Below, one piece after another: positions 19,860 through 30,300 of a stretch of 64,000 nt of DNA. The stretch is from contig AP019514.1 of the NCBI GenBank assembly GCA_007182875.1, forward strand, positions 992,001-1,056,000. The letters are read 5' to 3'. This DNA is from Vreelandella sulfidaeris (lineage in GTDB: Bacteria; Pseudomonadota; Gammaproteobacteria; Pseudomonadales; Halomonadaceae). The first letter of the stretch is position 1. The number at the start of each line of letters is the position of its first letter. The position numbers and the translations under genes are program-made. The notes beneath the pieces are model-generated. The model did not search any database and was not told the DNA's origin. It worked only from the letters and a program-made list of their open reading frames with translations.

Positions 19860-20702
19860 ATGGACGCTAAGCTGCGTCAGTGGTTGGAATCTATCGAGCT
19901 TGCCCCCATCGGCGATTTGCAGCCGCTTAGTGGGGTGACATCGCCGCCGTATACCGTCTGTCAACGCACCAGGGGCCGGTGGTGATTAAGCACGACGATG
20001 CGGCACGGCTGCGTGGCGAGGCCGAAGGGCTGCGTGCGCTGCTCAGCGCCAACGCAAAGCTGATAGTTCCGGAGGTGCTAGGTCTGTTTGAGGGCTGGCT
20101 GGTCATTGAGTCATTGGATACCGTGCCCGCCGGTCCGCAGAGTGAGGCCGCGCTTGGCGAAGGGTTGCGCGGTTTGCACGAGGTCATTGGTGATGCCCAC
20201 GGCTGGCATCAAGATAATGCCTGTGGGCTGACGCCTCAGCCCAATGCGCCACTCAATGACGGGCGGGCTTTTCAGCGCGAACGCCGTTTATTACCCCTAT
20301 GTGAGGGCATGCCACCAGCGCGGGCTCTTGGATAACCAGCTGCGCGAGCGTATCGAGCGGCTGGCCCAGGATTTAGAACGCTGGTTACCCGATACACCGC
20401 CCAGCTTATTGCACGGTGATCTATGGTCGGGGAATGTGCTCTTCACCAATAAGGGACCAGCGGTTATCGATCCAGCCGTGTATCGCCATTACCCCGAAGT
20501 GGATGTGGCGATGCTGACCCTGTTTGGCTCACCGGGCGAGGCATTTTTTGACGCCTACTGGAACGGCAACGCCCCGGCCGACTGGCCGAGGCGTGAAGCG
20601 CTGTTTCAACTCTACCCGCTGCTGAATCACCTGCTGCTGTTCGGTGCGGGTTACCGTTCGGCGGTTGAACGCAGTGTGGCGAGGCTCGAATCTTACACTT
20701 AA
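19860..20702 (+). CDS. Fructosamine kinase family protein, two frameshifts
   Basis: An FN3K-like kinase of the APH fold, which phosphorylates ketosamines (glycated lysines or ribulosamines) so that they fall off; bacterial members act on ribulosamines and erythrulosamines. Visible parts: GDIAAVYRLSTHQGPVVIKHD after a shift near 19944, then HGDLWSGNVLF (catalytic Asp and metal site) and AVIDPAVYRHYPEVDVAM. A second shift falls near 20270. It is the last gene of the polyol operon; damage repair of sugar-modified protein fits a pathway that makes reactive ketoses. About 281 residues when joined. Confidence 0.85.
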
Positions 20703-20732
20703 GCCTTATCAAGGCTTATGTATCACCAGGAC

Positions 20733-21162
20733 TTATAAGGCAAAAAATTTGCCGTTCAGGGTCAGCAGTACTCGGTCGCCTTTGGGATCTTCGATTTTGT
20801 CGACCTCCATGGTGAAGTCGATCGCGCTCATAATGCCATCGCCAAATTTCTCTTGTACCACGTCCTTCAGGGTTTCGCCGTAAACGCCGACCACTTCGTA
20901 CAGACGATAGATAAAGGGGTCCTGAGGGATCGCTTCGTCCCAGGCTTTGGTGGGAAAAGCCACCAATGCTTCAGCGACCTCGCTATCCACCCCAAGCGTG
21001 TCACAAAGCTGATGGGCAACATCTTTGCTGGCGCTGTTCATGCCGTAGCAGGCCGAGGCCACCCAGACGGGTGACATGCCCACCGCTTTGCCGATATCGT
21101 CCCAGCTCATTTTTTCGCGCTTTGGCAGCGAGCAGGGTATGACGCATTTCGAGCTTATCCAT
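20733..21162 (-). CDS. cynS: Cyanase (cyanate hydratase), one frameshift
   Basis: Converts cyanate and bicarbonate to carbamate and CO2, the carbamate then giving ammonia and CO2. The start is ATG at 21162 (MDKLEMRHTLLAAKARK), with AAAGGAG upstream; a lost A in the six-A run near 21113 separates it from the rest (KMSWDDIGKAVGMSPVWVA). The catalytic Arg, Glu and Ser appear in FIYRLYEVVGVYGE and GIMSAIDF. It overlaps the channel gene upstream by 8 bp, so the pair is translated from one mRNA. About 144 residues, slightly shorter than E. coli CynS. Confidence 0.93.
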
Positions 21163-22029
21163 GACAAATCTCCTTTGAGTAGAGGGCGAGTGCGCCCTTT
21201 TCACCGATGAGGCTGTGATTAAGAAAATACTTTTTAGCTTGGGTACGCACGTGGGTGGTGTAGAGAACCAAACCAACCAGTGTCAGGCCGCCGACTAGGT
21301 TGCCCAGTACGGTGGGGATTTCGTTCCACATAATGTACTGATAAAGGGTGAAGTCAGCGCCCATCATGAGGCCGATGGGGAACAAGAACATGTTGACCAC
21401 GGAGTGCTCAAAACCGAGATAGAAAAACACAATGATGGGCATCCACATGGCCATAATCTTGCCGGAAACCGTTGTGGAGATAGCGGCGCCCACCACGCCC
21501 ATGGACACCATCCAGTTACAGAACATGCCCCTTAGGAAAAGCACAATCCAACCGGCAAATCCCGCCTCTTGGTAACCCACCGTGCGACTTTCACCCACGG
21601 TCATCATCGTTTGGCCGACGGCGTTGATTTCCTCGGTACCGCCCATGGTGAAATTCAGGTAGCCAAAGGTGGCGATAAAGAGTGCGCCCCAAGGTTGCCG
21701 AGTCCCACCAAGCCCCAGCATTTCAGCATCCTAGGCAGTGTGACGCCGGGCCTTTTGTCGAGCCATGCAAGAGGCACCAGCGTAAAAACACCAGTGAGCA
21801 GGTCATAGCCCATCAAATAGAGCATGACGAAGCCCACTGGAAAGAGCAGAGCGCCAATCAAGAAATGGCCGGTTTGCGTAGCAATGGTGATGGCGAAGAT
21901 AACGGCCAACGCGAGAGTGGCGCCCGCCATGAACGAGCGGATAAGTGTATCCCGGGTGCCCATATAGATTTTTGACTCACCCTGGTCTACCAACTTCGTG
22001 ACAAATTCACTGGGCATTAGATAAGACAT
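21155..22029 (-). CDS. Formate/nitrite transporter (FNT) family channel, one frameshift
   Basis: A pentameric inner-membrane channel family for small monovalent anions such as formate, nitrite or hydrosulfide. Start ATG at 22029 (MSYLMPSEFVTKLVDQGESK), with AGGAAAG upstream. Helices include GHFLIGALLFPVGFVMLYLMG with the FNT loop DLLTGVF, then after a shift near 21695 GALFIATFG, NWMVSMGVVGA and FEHSVVNMFLFPIGLMMGA, whose HSVVNM histidine block is the FNT pore motif. About 292 residues joined. It is coupled to cynS and lies behind a sigma-54 promoter, so cyanate is the likely cargo; that is inference. Confidence 0.87.
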
Positions 22030-22098
22030 AAGCAGCTTTCCTGTGTCATTTCGGTTAGTGAACGCCTCGCCCAATTTTTAGTGTTCCAGACAGGATCA

Positions 22099-22122
22099 AT
22101 AAAAAAACAGCGGCGCTGTTTT
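22099..22122 (-). terminator. Terminator-like hairpin in the leader of the FNT-cynS transcript
   Basis: On the minus strand AAAACAGCG, one C, then CGCTGTTTT followed by TTTATT. It lies between the -24/-12 promoter and the FNT start, in the direction of transcription, so it could act as an attenuator. No gene upstream on this strand needs a terminator here. Confidence 0.55.
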
Positions 22123-22160
22123 GGTGCAAAAGGGAGGACTTGCAGCGTTAACGTTCTTAT

Positions 22161-22176
22161 TGCGATTTATGTGCCA
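22161..22176 (-). promoter_or_regulatory. Sigma-54 (-24/-12) promoter for the FNT-cynS operon
   Basis: Minus strand TGGCACATAAATCGCA: the GG at 22175-22174 and the GC at 22163-22162 are separated by exactly 10 bp, as the sigma-54 consensus demands, and TGGCAC is a perfect -24 core. A sigma-54 activator gene is divergent on the other side. The predicted transcript start is near 22150, about 120 nt before the FNT start codon. Confidence 0.75.
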
Positions 22177-22260
22177 ACACGCATTATTTTTATTTAACTG
22201 TTTGTTTTTATGTTTTTTTTATGGTTATTGCCTCAGCACGCAATGCACAGAATAGTTATT

Positions 22261-22319
22261 ACGAAAAGTCGTAAATAGCGATATTTCGTTGTTTTATTAA
22301 CGAAAAATCGTAAATGGCG
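22261..22319. promoter_or_regulatory. Paired upstream activator sites, ACGAAAARTCGTAAATRGCG
   Basis: Two 20-bp direct copies, ACGAAAAGTCGTAAATAGCG at 22261 and ACGAAAAATCGTAAATGGCG at 22300, 39 bp apart. Each has a palindromic core ACGA-N4-TCGT. They sit 85-160 bp upstream of the sigma-54 promoter, the usual place for enhancer sites of a sigma-54 activator, and just before the activator's own gene. Confidence 0.65.
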
Positions 22320-22357
22320 TGGTAATTGAATGGTTAAGGTGGGAAACATCTTGAGCC

Positions 22358-24325
22358 ATGAGGTATGCACCAATGTATGAGCAAGCGTATTCGCACTCCG
22401 CGGCTCTAATGGGCAGCTTTTCACCCCTTGCAATGATTGTGGTCGACCCGTTGGCCGATCAACTGCTGGCCGCTAATCCCATCGCTTGCGAGATGCTCAA
22501 TATTGATGGGCCTCTGCCTTTAGCGACACCGTTTAGCCACCGCTTGAGCGCTGGATTGCCGCTATGGGTGAGCTTTACCGATGAAGCGTTGGTACAAGAA
22601 ACGGCCTGGTCGGATGATTTGGTACTGCTAGATATGCTCCGCCAGCCGTACCGAGTTGAGGTTTATGCCCAGCGCCTCGGCGACTCAGAACAGCTGTTGA
22701 TGACGCTAATTGATCGCAATAAAGCCGAGCAGCGACGTGCCAAAGCGGAGCTAGGTCGCCAGCATCGCCAAGGGGAAGTGGGTTGGCAGCGTGTCGAGCA
22801 GGTATTTGAACGCATTGAAAAGCAAAACCATCTTATTCTTAGTGCGGCGGGCGAGGGTATTTATGGCCTTGATGCCGAGGGCAAAACCACCTTCGTAAAC
22901 CCAGCTGCGGAGCGTATTTTGGGTTGGAGTACCGAGGATATGGTGGCCCACGATGCACACCTAATGTTTCACCACACCCATGCCGATGGCAGTCACTTTC
23001 CGGTACAGGAGTGCCCGATCCATGCCTCGTTTAGCGATGGCCAGGTGCATCATGTCGATAACGAAGTGTTCTGGCACAAAAATGGCGAAGCGATTCCTGT
23101 TGAGTACACCAGCACGCCGATTTTTGAAATGGGCCGTTTGGTTGGGGCAGTGGTGCTTTTCGCGATATTCGTGAGCGTAAACGCGCCGAGCAACAGCTAC
23201 GCGATGCGCTCGCTGAAGTGGAGGCACTCAAACAACGGCTGGAACTGGAGAATGAGTATCTACAAGAAGAGATAAAAGCAGAGCTTAACCATCGCGACAT
23301 CGTCGGCGATAGCCCGGCGGTGGCAAAACTGATCAAGCAGATCCAGATGGTTGCTCCCACTAGCGCCAACGTGCTGATCAGTGGCGAGTCGGGTACCGGC
23401 AAAGAGCTAATTGCCCGTGCCATTCATGCGGGCAGCACGCGTAGCGATAGGCCGCTCATCCGTGTGAACTGCGCGGCTATTCCCAGAGACCTTTTGAGAG
23501 TGAGTTTTCGGTCATGTAAAGGGGCCTTTACCGGCGCGGTACAAGACCGGCCTGGGCGCTTTGAGCTGGCCCATGGCGGCACGCTGTTCTTAGATGAAGT
23601 CGGTGAAATCCCTTTGGAGCTGCAGAGTAAGCTATTGCGAGTATTGCAGGATCAGCAGTTTGAGCGAGTAGGCGAAAACCGAACTCAGGAGGTCGATGTG
23701 CGGGTAATAGCCGCCACTAACCGTGAACTGCGTGGCATGATTGACGTAGGCCATTTTCGTGAAGACCTCTATTTCCGCCTTAACGTTTTCCCTATCGATT
23801 CGGTGCCGTTGCGCAAACGGATTGAGGATGTACCTCAGCTAGCGCGGCATTTTTGCACCGTGCCTGCCTTAAATTCAATAAGCCGGGCGTGCGTATCCCT
23901 CCGGCCCAATTAGAAATTCTGCAACGCTACCCCTGGCCCGGCAATATTCGTGAGCTTGAAAACGTCATAGAGCGTCAGGTGATCGTCACCCAGGATCGGC
24001 GTCTGGTATTCGATGACCTATTGTTGGGGGAGCCACCCCGCTCGTTAAGCCGCGCTAGCAGCGAACTTACGGCGGCTCATGACCGCGGGCAACAAAGTGA
24101 AACCCCGCTGCTTACCGAGCATGCGCTTAGCCAACGCCAACGAGAAAGTACGCTAGCCGCGCTCTCCAAGGCGGGCGGCAAAGTGTCGGGGCGGGCGGCG
24201 CTGCGGAGTTGCTAGGCATTAAGCCAACAACGTTAGCCTCACGTCTCAATAAATGGGGCATCGACGCGCGTGATTTTCGTAAAAAAGAGCCGCGTTTGTC
24301 GTCACCGCAACATACTTTGGACTAA
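22358..24325 (+). CDS. Sigma-54-dependent transcriptional activator with PAS domains (cyanate operon regulator)
   Basis: Order of domains: PAS-like (about residues 18-110), coiled linker, PAS (LILSAAGEGIYGLDAEGKTT ... PVEYTSTPIFEMGRLVGAVV), coiled coil, AAA+ domain (Walker A GESGTGKE, sigma-54 contact loop GAFTGA, Walker B GGTLFLDE, NRELRGM), and a C-terminal Fis-type helix-turn-helix (LLGIKPTTLASRLNKWGI). It is broken near 23158, 23860 and 24193. Around 23490-23520 three nearby base losses compensate, so the open frame shows false residues where DLFESEFFGHVKGAFTG should stand. ATG 22358 or 22373 may be the start. It is divergent from FNT-cynS and should activate it. Confidence 0.87.
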
Positions 24326-24383
24326 GGTGATCTGGAAGCAGCTTGACAATAAGCTGTACACACATTTTTAGATTGTTCAAGGC

Positions 24384-24412
24384 TAGCATACATACATGAA
24401 TGTAACTATAAT
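24384..24412 (+). promoter_or_regulatory. AcrR-type operator overlapping the efflux-operon promoter
   Basis: CATACATACATGAATGTAAC (24387 onward) fits CATACA-N4-TGAATGTA, the pattern of the E. coli AcrR operator. A perfect -10 TATAAT at 24407-24412 follows directly, so a bound repressor would cover the -35 region. The -35 itself is weak. An equivalent site precedes the TetR gene at 33.07 kb. Confidence 0.65.
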
Positions 24413-24492
24413 GCTCATCTTACTGAGTGGCTGTGTAAGCTGAGACGCTTAGTTCGTTCGCTACCCTGACGCTGATACCTAGAGGCAACCCC

Positions 24493-25959
24493 ATGCGACT
24501 GGCACACTGGGCAGTCAATGCCCCTTACGACCCCTTGATGGCAGCGGTATTCGCCGCTTCTTTTGTACTGCCTGCACAGGCCGCGGACCTGCTCACTATT
24601 ACCCGTGATGCACTCGAAAATAACGCTGAGCTTTCCTCGGCGCGCTTTGAGTATCTGTCAGTAGAAGCAGCCAAAGATATTGCCAAGGCCGGGTTACTGC
24701 CTCAGATAAATGCGTCAGGCAATGTGACTCATAATGAGCAGTATGAAAGCCAGACCTCATCTCGTCTTCCTACTGAAGGAGCTGGAGTAGGCAACGTAAG
24801 CTCGGGTGATGACCGTTACAACACCGTATCACTTTCTCTTGAAGCCACTCAGGCGCTCTATGATGAAGTAACGCGTCGAGAAGTCACTCAGGCTGCCAAC
24901 CAGATTGACCAGCAGGTTTACCTGCTAGCGGCCACCGAGCAACAGCTATTGATCGATGTCGCCAGTGCCTATTTTGATATTTTGCGTGCTTACGAAATTT
25001 TAGAAGCGCGTCTTGCTCAGGAGCGCGCCATTGGTCGTCAGCTTGAGCAGGCAGGCGAGCAGTTTGAAGTTGGTTTGATTGCGATTACGGAAGTCGAAGA
25101 AGCGCGCGCAACGTTTGACCAGTCTCGTGCTGATCGCATTGCGGCAGAAAGCAATCTGCAAGTGACTTTTGAGGAATTGGAGCAGCTTACCGGCCAGCGT
25201 TACGCCAGTATCGAAGCATTGGGCGACAGTATGCCGGTAGACCTCCCCGAGCCGAGTAGCCGCGACTACTGGGTAGAGCAAGCCATTGAACGTAACCCCT
25301 TGGTGTTAGCTCAGCAGGCCGGTATAGATGTCGCACGCAGCGGCGTAGCCATTGCCCGGGCGAGTGGGTTACCTACGCTACAAGCGTTTGGTAATTATCA
25401 ATACGGGGAAAGTGATATTGATAACACCACCGGAGAAGACTCCTCAAGCCAGGTGGGCTTAAGCGCTAATTTGCCTATTTACACCGGTGGGCGTACCAGT
25501 GCCAGTATCCGTCAAGGGACCTATCAACTGGAAAGTAGCCAGTACGATTTCGAGTCCCAGCGCCGCTCCTCCATTCAGCAGGTACGCTCGCTGTATACCC
25601 AAGTCAGCAATGATGTGGAAACCATTGAGGCTCGGGAGCAGGCCATCGTCTCCAATCAAAGCGCTTTAGAGGCTACTCGTGCGGGGTACGAAGTCGGTAC
25701 CCGTAACATTGTGGATGTGTTGAACGCTGAACAGAATCTTTACAACGCGATCGCCAATTACGCCGAAGCTCGCTACGACTACGTGGTGAATTTGCTCTCG
25801 CTGCGTCAGCAGGCCGGGCTCCTAGACGTAGAATCCATTGAAGAAGTCAATGCGTGGCTAACCGGCGATGAGGTGAACTTCATTTTGCCAGAAAGTGACG
25901 GTAACGACCGTTATGAGAATGCTCTCGACATCGGCGCACCACCCCAGCCGGGCATGTAA
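24493..25959 (+). CDS. TolC-family outer-membrane efflux protein
   Basis: An intact 488-residue outer-membrane channel protein. A signal peptide ends near residue 30 (AASFVLPAQAAD). Two outer-membrane-efflux repeats follow, each with long helices rich in Ala, Glu and Gln; the second contains GLSANLPIYTGGRTSASIRQ and TRAGYEVGTRNIVDVLNAEQNLYNA (given here as two blocks), both typical of TolC. It forms the outer-membrane exit of the adaptor and pump encoded next. About 75 bp separates it from the adaptor gene. Confidence 0.9.
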   Translation: MRLAHWAVNAPYDPLMAAVFAASFVLPAQAADLLTITRDALENNAELSSARFEYLSVEAAKDIAKAGLLPQINASGNVTHNEQYESQTSSRLPTEGAGVGNVSSGDDRYNTVSLSLEATQALYDEVTRREVTQAANQIDQQVYLLAATEQQLLIDVASAYFDILRAYEILEARLAQERAIGRQLEQAGEQFEVGLIAITEVEEARATFDQSRADRIAAESNLQVTFEELEQLTGQRYASIEALGDSMPVDLPEPSSRDYWVEQAIERNPLVLAQQAGIDVARSGVAIARASGLPTLQAFGNYQYGESDIDNTTGEDSSSQVGLSANLPIYTGGRTSASIRQGTYQLESSQYDFESQRRSSIQQVRSLYTQVSNDVETIEAREQAIVSNQSALEATRAGYEVGTRNIVDVLNAEQNLYNAIANYAEARYDYVVNLLSLRQQAGLLDVESIEEVNAWLTGDEVNFILPESDGNDRYENALDIGAPPQPGM

Positions 25960-26036
25960 TTGACGCCGATTGGGAATGACCCAGGTGCAGCAAGTGCTAT
26001 CAGTCGACTCTTAAAAGATACATGGGAACTTAACGT

Positions 26037-27305
26037 ATGAAGAAGATGATTCACTCACGCCGAGCGAGTCTGGTGACGCTTTTAGCCGCGCTGGCACTCG
26101 CGGCCTGTGGTCAAGAGGAATCCGAGGCGCCTCAGCAGGGCGCCGAGCAAGAACCCCGCCGCATGAGATTGCCGTCGTAGAAATGGCTCGCCAGGATATA
26201 GCGCTGGATAAATCGTACCCCTCACTGTTGCGTAGTGATGATGAGGTCACCTTGGTGGCCCGTGTCAGTGGTGCTCTAGAGGCGCGTCATTTCGAGCCAG
26301 GCCAAATGGTAGAAGAGGGCGATCGTCTCTATACCATTGAGCCGGATCTTTATCAGGCAACGGTTAATCAACGTGAAGCTGACTTACAAAGTGCGCGTGC
26401 CGAGCTTTCCCGCGCCCAGCGCGATGCTCAGCGTTTTGAACAGCTACTCAGCCAAAACTCAGTGAGCCGCCAGCAGTATGACCAAGCGCTGGCCGATCAG
26501 CGAGTCGCTCAGGCGAATGTCGCCCAGGCGGAAGCGGCGCTGACCAGCGCTAATCTGGATTTAGGCTATTCTCAGGTGACTGCGCCGGTCTCAGGGATGA
26601 TCAGCTTAAGCCAAATCAATGTCGGCAATTTTGTTACTTCCGGCACCGAGCTGGCATCCATCACACCGCTTGATCCCTTAGAAGTACGTTTTCAACTGCC
26701 TCAGCGCGATGCTTTTGAGCTTCGTCGCCAACTGAGCCAGGGAACTGAGGCATCGGATATCCGCGCCCGACTAAGTATTCCTGGTGTCAGTAGTGGTGGG
26801 GATGCCGAGCTGGAAGGCTACTTGGACTTTCTGGGCTCAAGCGTTGATCGGGGAACCAGTACTGTTCAGGCAGCCGCGACGTTTGAAAATCCAGACGCCA
26901 CTGTCCTGCCTGGCCAGTTTGTACGTGTACAAATCGAAGGTTTAAAGCGCTTTGACGTGATGGCAGTGCCGGAAATTGCCGTGACGCAAGGCTTAATGGG
27001 CCCTCAAGTATATGTATTGGATGACGAAAACAAAGCGCGCGAGCGCACGGTCTCGTTAGGCGAATTAGCGGGACCTTGGCTGATTATTCAAGATGGCCTT
27101 GAGCCAGGCGACCGGGTAGTGGTCGGTGATCCTGCTGGCTTAGAGCCGGGCAGGACGATTGATCCGCAGCCGTTTAGTGGCAATGCGGAGGCGATAATGG
27201 AAAGGATTGAGCAAGAAGAAGCTCAAGAGCAGGCTGAGCAGGCGCAAGCGCTGGAAGGGGCGGCCGAAGAGCCCGTCCGCTGAAGGGGAAGAGGGTGCGC
27301 AATAA
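26037..27305 (+). CDS. RND efflux periplasmic adaptor (AcrA/MexA-like lipoprotein), two frameshifts
   Basis: Connects the RND pump with TolC. It starts at ATG 26037 with a lipoprotein signal (LAALALAACG, lipobox LAAC). A lost C in CCCC near 26155 separates this from the main part: biotinyl-lipoyl segment LEARHFEPGQMVEEGDRLYT, helical hairpin with repeated A/E/Q/R, then the beta-barrel PLEVRFQLPQRDAFEL and a membrane-proximal domain. A further lost base near 27279 is suspected, because repair gives a stop at 27303-27305 that overlaps the pump's ATG (TAATG), the normal coupling in this family. The C-terminal tail is rich in Glu and Ala. Confidence 0.88.
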
Positions 27306-30300
27306 TGAACTTCTCTAACTTCTTCATCAGCCGTCCGATTTTTTGCCACGGTATTGGCCATTATCGTGACGCTGGTGGGCGTAATGTCGATGCGGGTTTT
27401 GCCTATTGAGCAGTATCCGAGCGTCGTGCCACCTACGGTATCTGTACAGGCGCAATTCCCCGGCGCAGATGCGGAAACCGTGGCGCAAACGGTGGCGGCC
27501 CCTATTGCCGAAGCCATTAACGGTGTTGAGGACATGCTCTACATGACCTCAAACAGCGCTGATAACGGCAGTATGAGCCTGAGTGTTGCGTTTAATATCG
27601 GCACCGATGGCGATATTAATACCATTAATGTCAATAACCGTGTTCAAGGGGCGCTCTCACAACTACCTGAAGCGGTGCAGTCGCAAGGCGTCACCGTTGA
27701 GCTGCGCTCCGATGCTATTTTGATGTTTATCGCGTTGACCTCGCCTGATGGCGACTATGACAAAATTTTCATGCAGAACTACGCCACCCTCAATGTGCTT
27801 GATGAACTACGTCAAGTGCCGGGGTAGGCAATGCAGCAGTGCTGGGTGGCGGCGAATTTGCCATGCGTATCTGGATGGACCCGGATAAGTTAGCCCAATA
27901 CGATTTAACGCCTAGCGAAGTAGCTAGCGCGATAAGAACGCAAAATACTGAGATTCCGGCCGGTAATCTCGCGGCGATGCCGCAAAGTGATCCACGCGCT
28001 TACACGTATACCATTACGGCTGGCGGTCGCCTTAATGATGTTGACGACTTCCGTAATATTTACCTGCGGACCAATAACGACGGCTCTTCGCTACGCCTGG
28101 AAGATGTTGCACGCGTTGAGCTTGGGGCATCTTCTTACGGGGTGGATGCACGCTTGAACGGTTCCAGCATGGCGCCGATTATTATCAACCAACAGCCCGG
28201 TGCTAACGCGCTGGAAACGGCTCAGGGCGTGCGCGAAGCGATGGAAGATTTGTCCACTCGTTTTCCGCCTGGGCTTGAGTATGTGGCGCCTTACGATACA
28301 ACGCTGTTTATCGATGCTTCCGTGGAAACGGTTTACCACACCTTTATTGAAGCCTTTCTGATCGTTATCGTCATTCTGTTTATTTTCCTTCAGAACTGGC
28401 GCTTTACCGTGATTGCCATGTCAGTGGTGCCGGTCGCTGTGGTAGGTACCTTTGCAGGGTTCTACCTGTTTGGCTTTTCGATCAACCTGCTGACGTTATT
28501 TGCCCTGGTGCTATCGATAGGGATCGTGGTCGACGATGCCATTCTGGTGGTGGAGAACGTCGAGCGCGTGCTGAGCGAGGAAGACGACATCAGCGTGCGC
28601 GACGCCACCATCCGAGCGATGAAAGAAGTCGGCGGACCGGTCATTGCGACCTCGCTGATTATGGCGGCGGTGTTTATCCCTGTGGCTTTCCTGGGTGGCT
28701 TTACCGGGCAGATATACCAGCAGTTTGCCATCACCGTGGCGATCTCGGTGGCCATTTCAGCGTTAATGGCATTGACGTTTACACCTGCTCTGTCAGCGAT
28801 TTTTATCAAGCATAAAATCGCCGGTACTGGGCAGTCTAAGTTCAAGCGCGCCCTGAATACACCGTTTCGCCTGTTTGACCGGCTGTTTGCCGGTATTACC
28901 GCCGCCTATATGTGGGTCGTCAAAGGCTTGGTGCGTTTTTGGCTGTTGGCGCTTGCGCTGACGGTGCTTACTGGCGTGGGTTCCTACTGGCTCTACGCCA
29001 ATACGCCTTCAACGCTAGTGCCGGAAACGGATCAGGGGTTGTTTTAGTGAGCGTGTCGCTACCTGATGCAGCGTCGCTTGACCGAACCCAAAATTATATG
29101 GCGAAACTTAGTGCGGCGATTGAAGATATTCCTGGGGTTGAGTACTCCTCAGCGGTGGCGGGCTACGACATTCTTTCCAGCGCCGTGAATACTGCGCGCG
29201 GGGTAATGTTCATCAACATGAGCCCGTGGTCTGAGCGTGAATTGACAGCCACCGAACTGGTGGGGCGCATTATGGGATTGGGCGCCAGTATTGATGGTGG
29301 CTCCGCGATGGCCTTTAACGTGCCGCCGATCATGGGGCTGTCGACGACAGGCGGCTTTACCGGTTACCTGCAGTCGTTTGATGGCGCCTCGACCCGTGAA
29401 CTCTATGAGGCCTCCCCTGCAAGTTATGCAGCAGGCGAACCAGCACCCTGCGCTGAACCGAGTGTTCTCGACCTTCAACGTCAATGTACCGTCATATCGG
29501 GCGAACATTGATCAGCAGAAGGCGCTCAGCTACGGCGTAGAGCTGGGTAATATTAATTCAGCCCTGTCGAATACGTTTGGTAACGGTTTTGTAAATTACT
29601 TCAGCTATCAAAACCGAAATTTCCAGGTGTATCTGCAAAACGAGGATGAATTCCGTAAAACGCCGGAAGACCTAAGCAGTGTTTTTGTGCGTGCGGGGAA
29701 CGGTGAGCGGATACCGCTTTCGGAATTTGTCGAGCTTGAGCGTCAAACGGGAGCATCGGTGGTATCGCGCTTCGGTGTTTATGCCGGTGCCCAGTTCCAG
29801 GGTAACCCGGCTGAGGGCTATAGTTCCGCTCAGGCGATTGAAGCGATGGAGGAGGTCGTTCAGGAGACGTTGGGCTCCAATTGGGGCATGGGCTGGACCG
29901 GAACAGCGTATCAGGAAGCTAATATGGGTAGCGCCGCGACCCTGGCTATCGTGTTCGGGCTGCTAATGGTCTTTTTGATTCTAGCGGCTCAGTATGAAAG
30001 CTGGTCGTTACCGCTAGCGGTACTCACTGCGACCCCTTTGCGTTCCTAGGCGGTATTGGCGGTATCGTGCTGCGTGGGTTGGACACCAGTGTCTATGTGC
30101 AAATTGGTATGTTGGTAGTGGTCGGCTTGGCTGCGAAAAACGCTATCCTCATCGTCGAGTTTGCTGAGCTTCAGCGTAAAGAGCAGGGTAAGTCGATTCG
30201 TGAAGCGGCCATTATTGCAGCAGAACTGCGTTTCCGCCCCATCGTCATGACCTCCCTGGCGTTTATCTTCGGTACGTTACCGTTGGCCTTAGCGACCGGC

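Noticed and set aside
24343-24374. TTGACA at 24343 as the -35 of the efflux operon
   Set aside because: No acceptable -10 lies 16-18 bp downstream (TTTTAG only); the TATAAT at 24407 with the overlapping operator is a better promoter.
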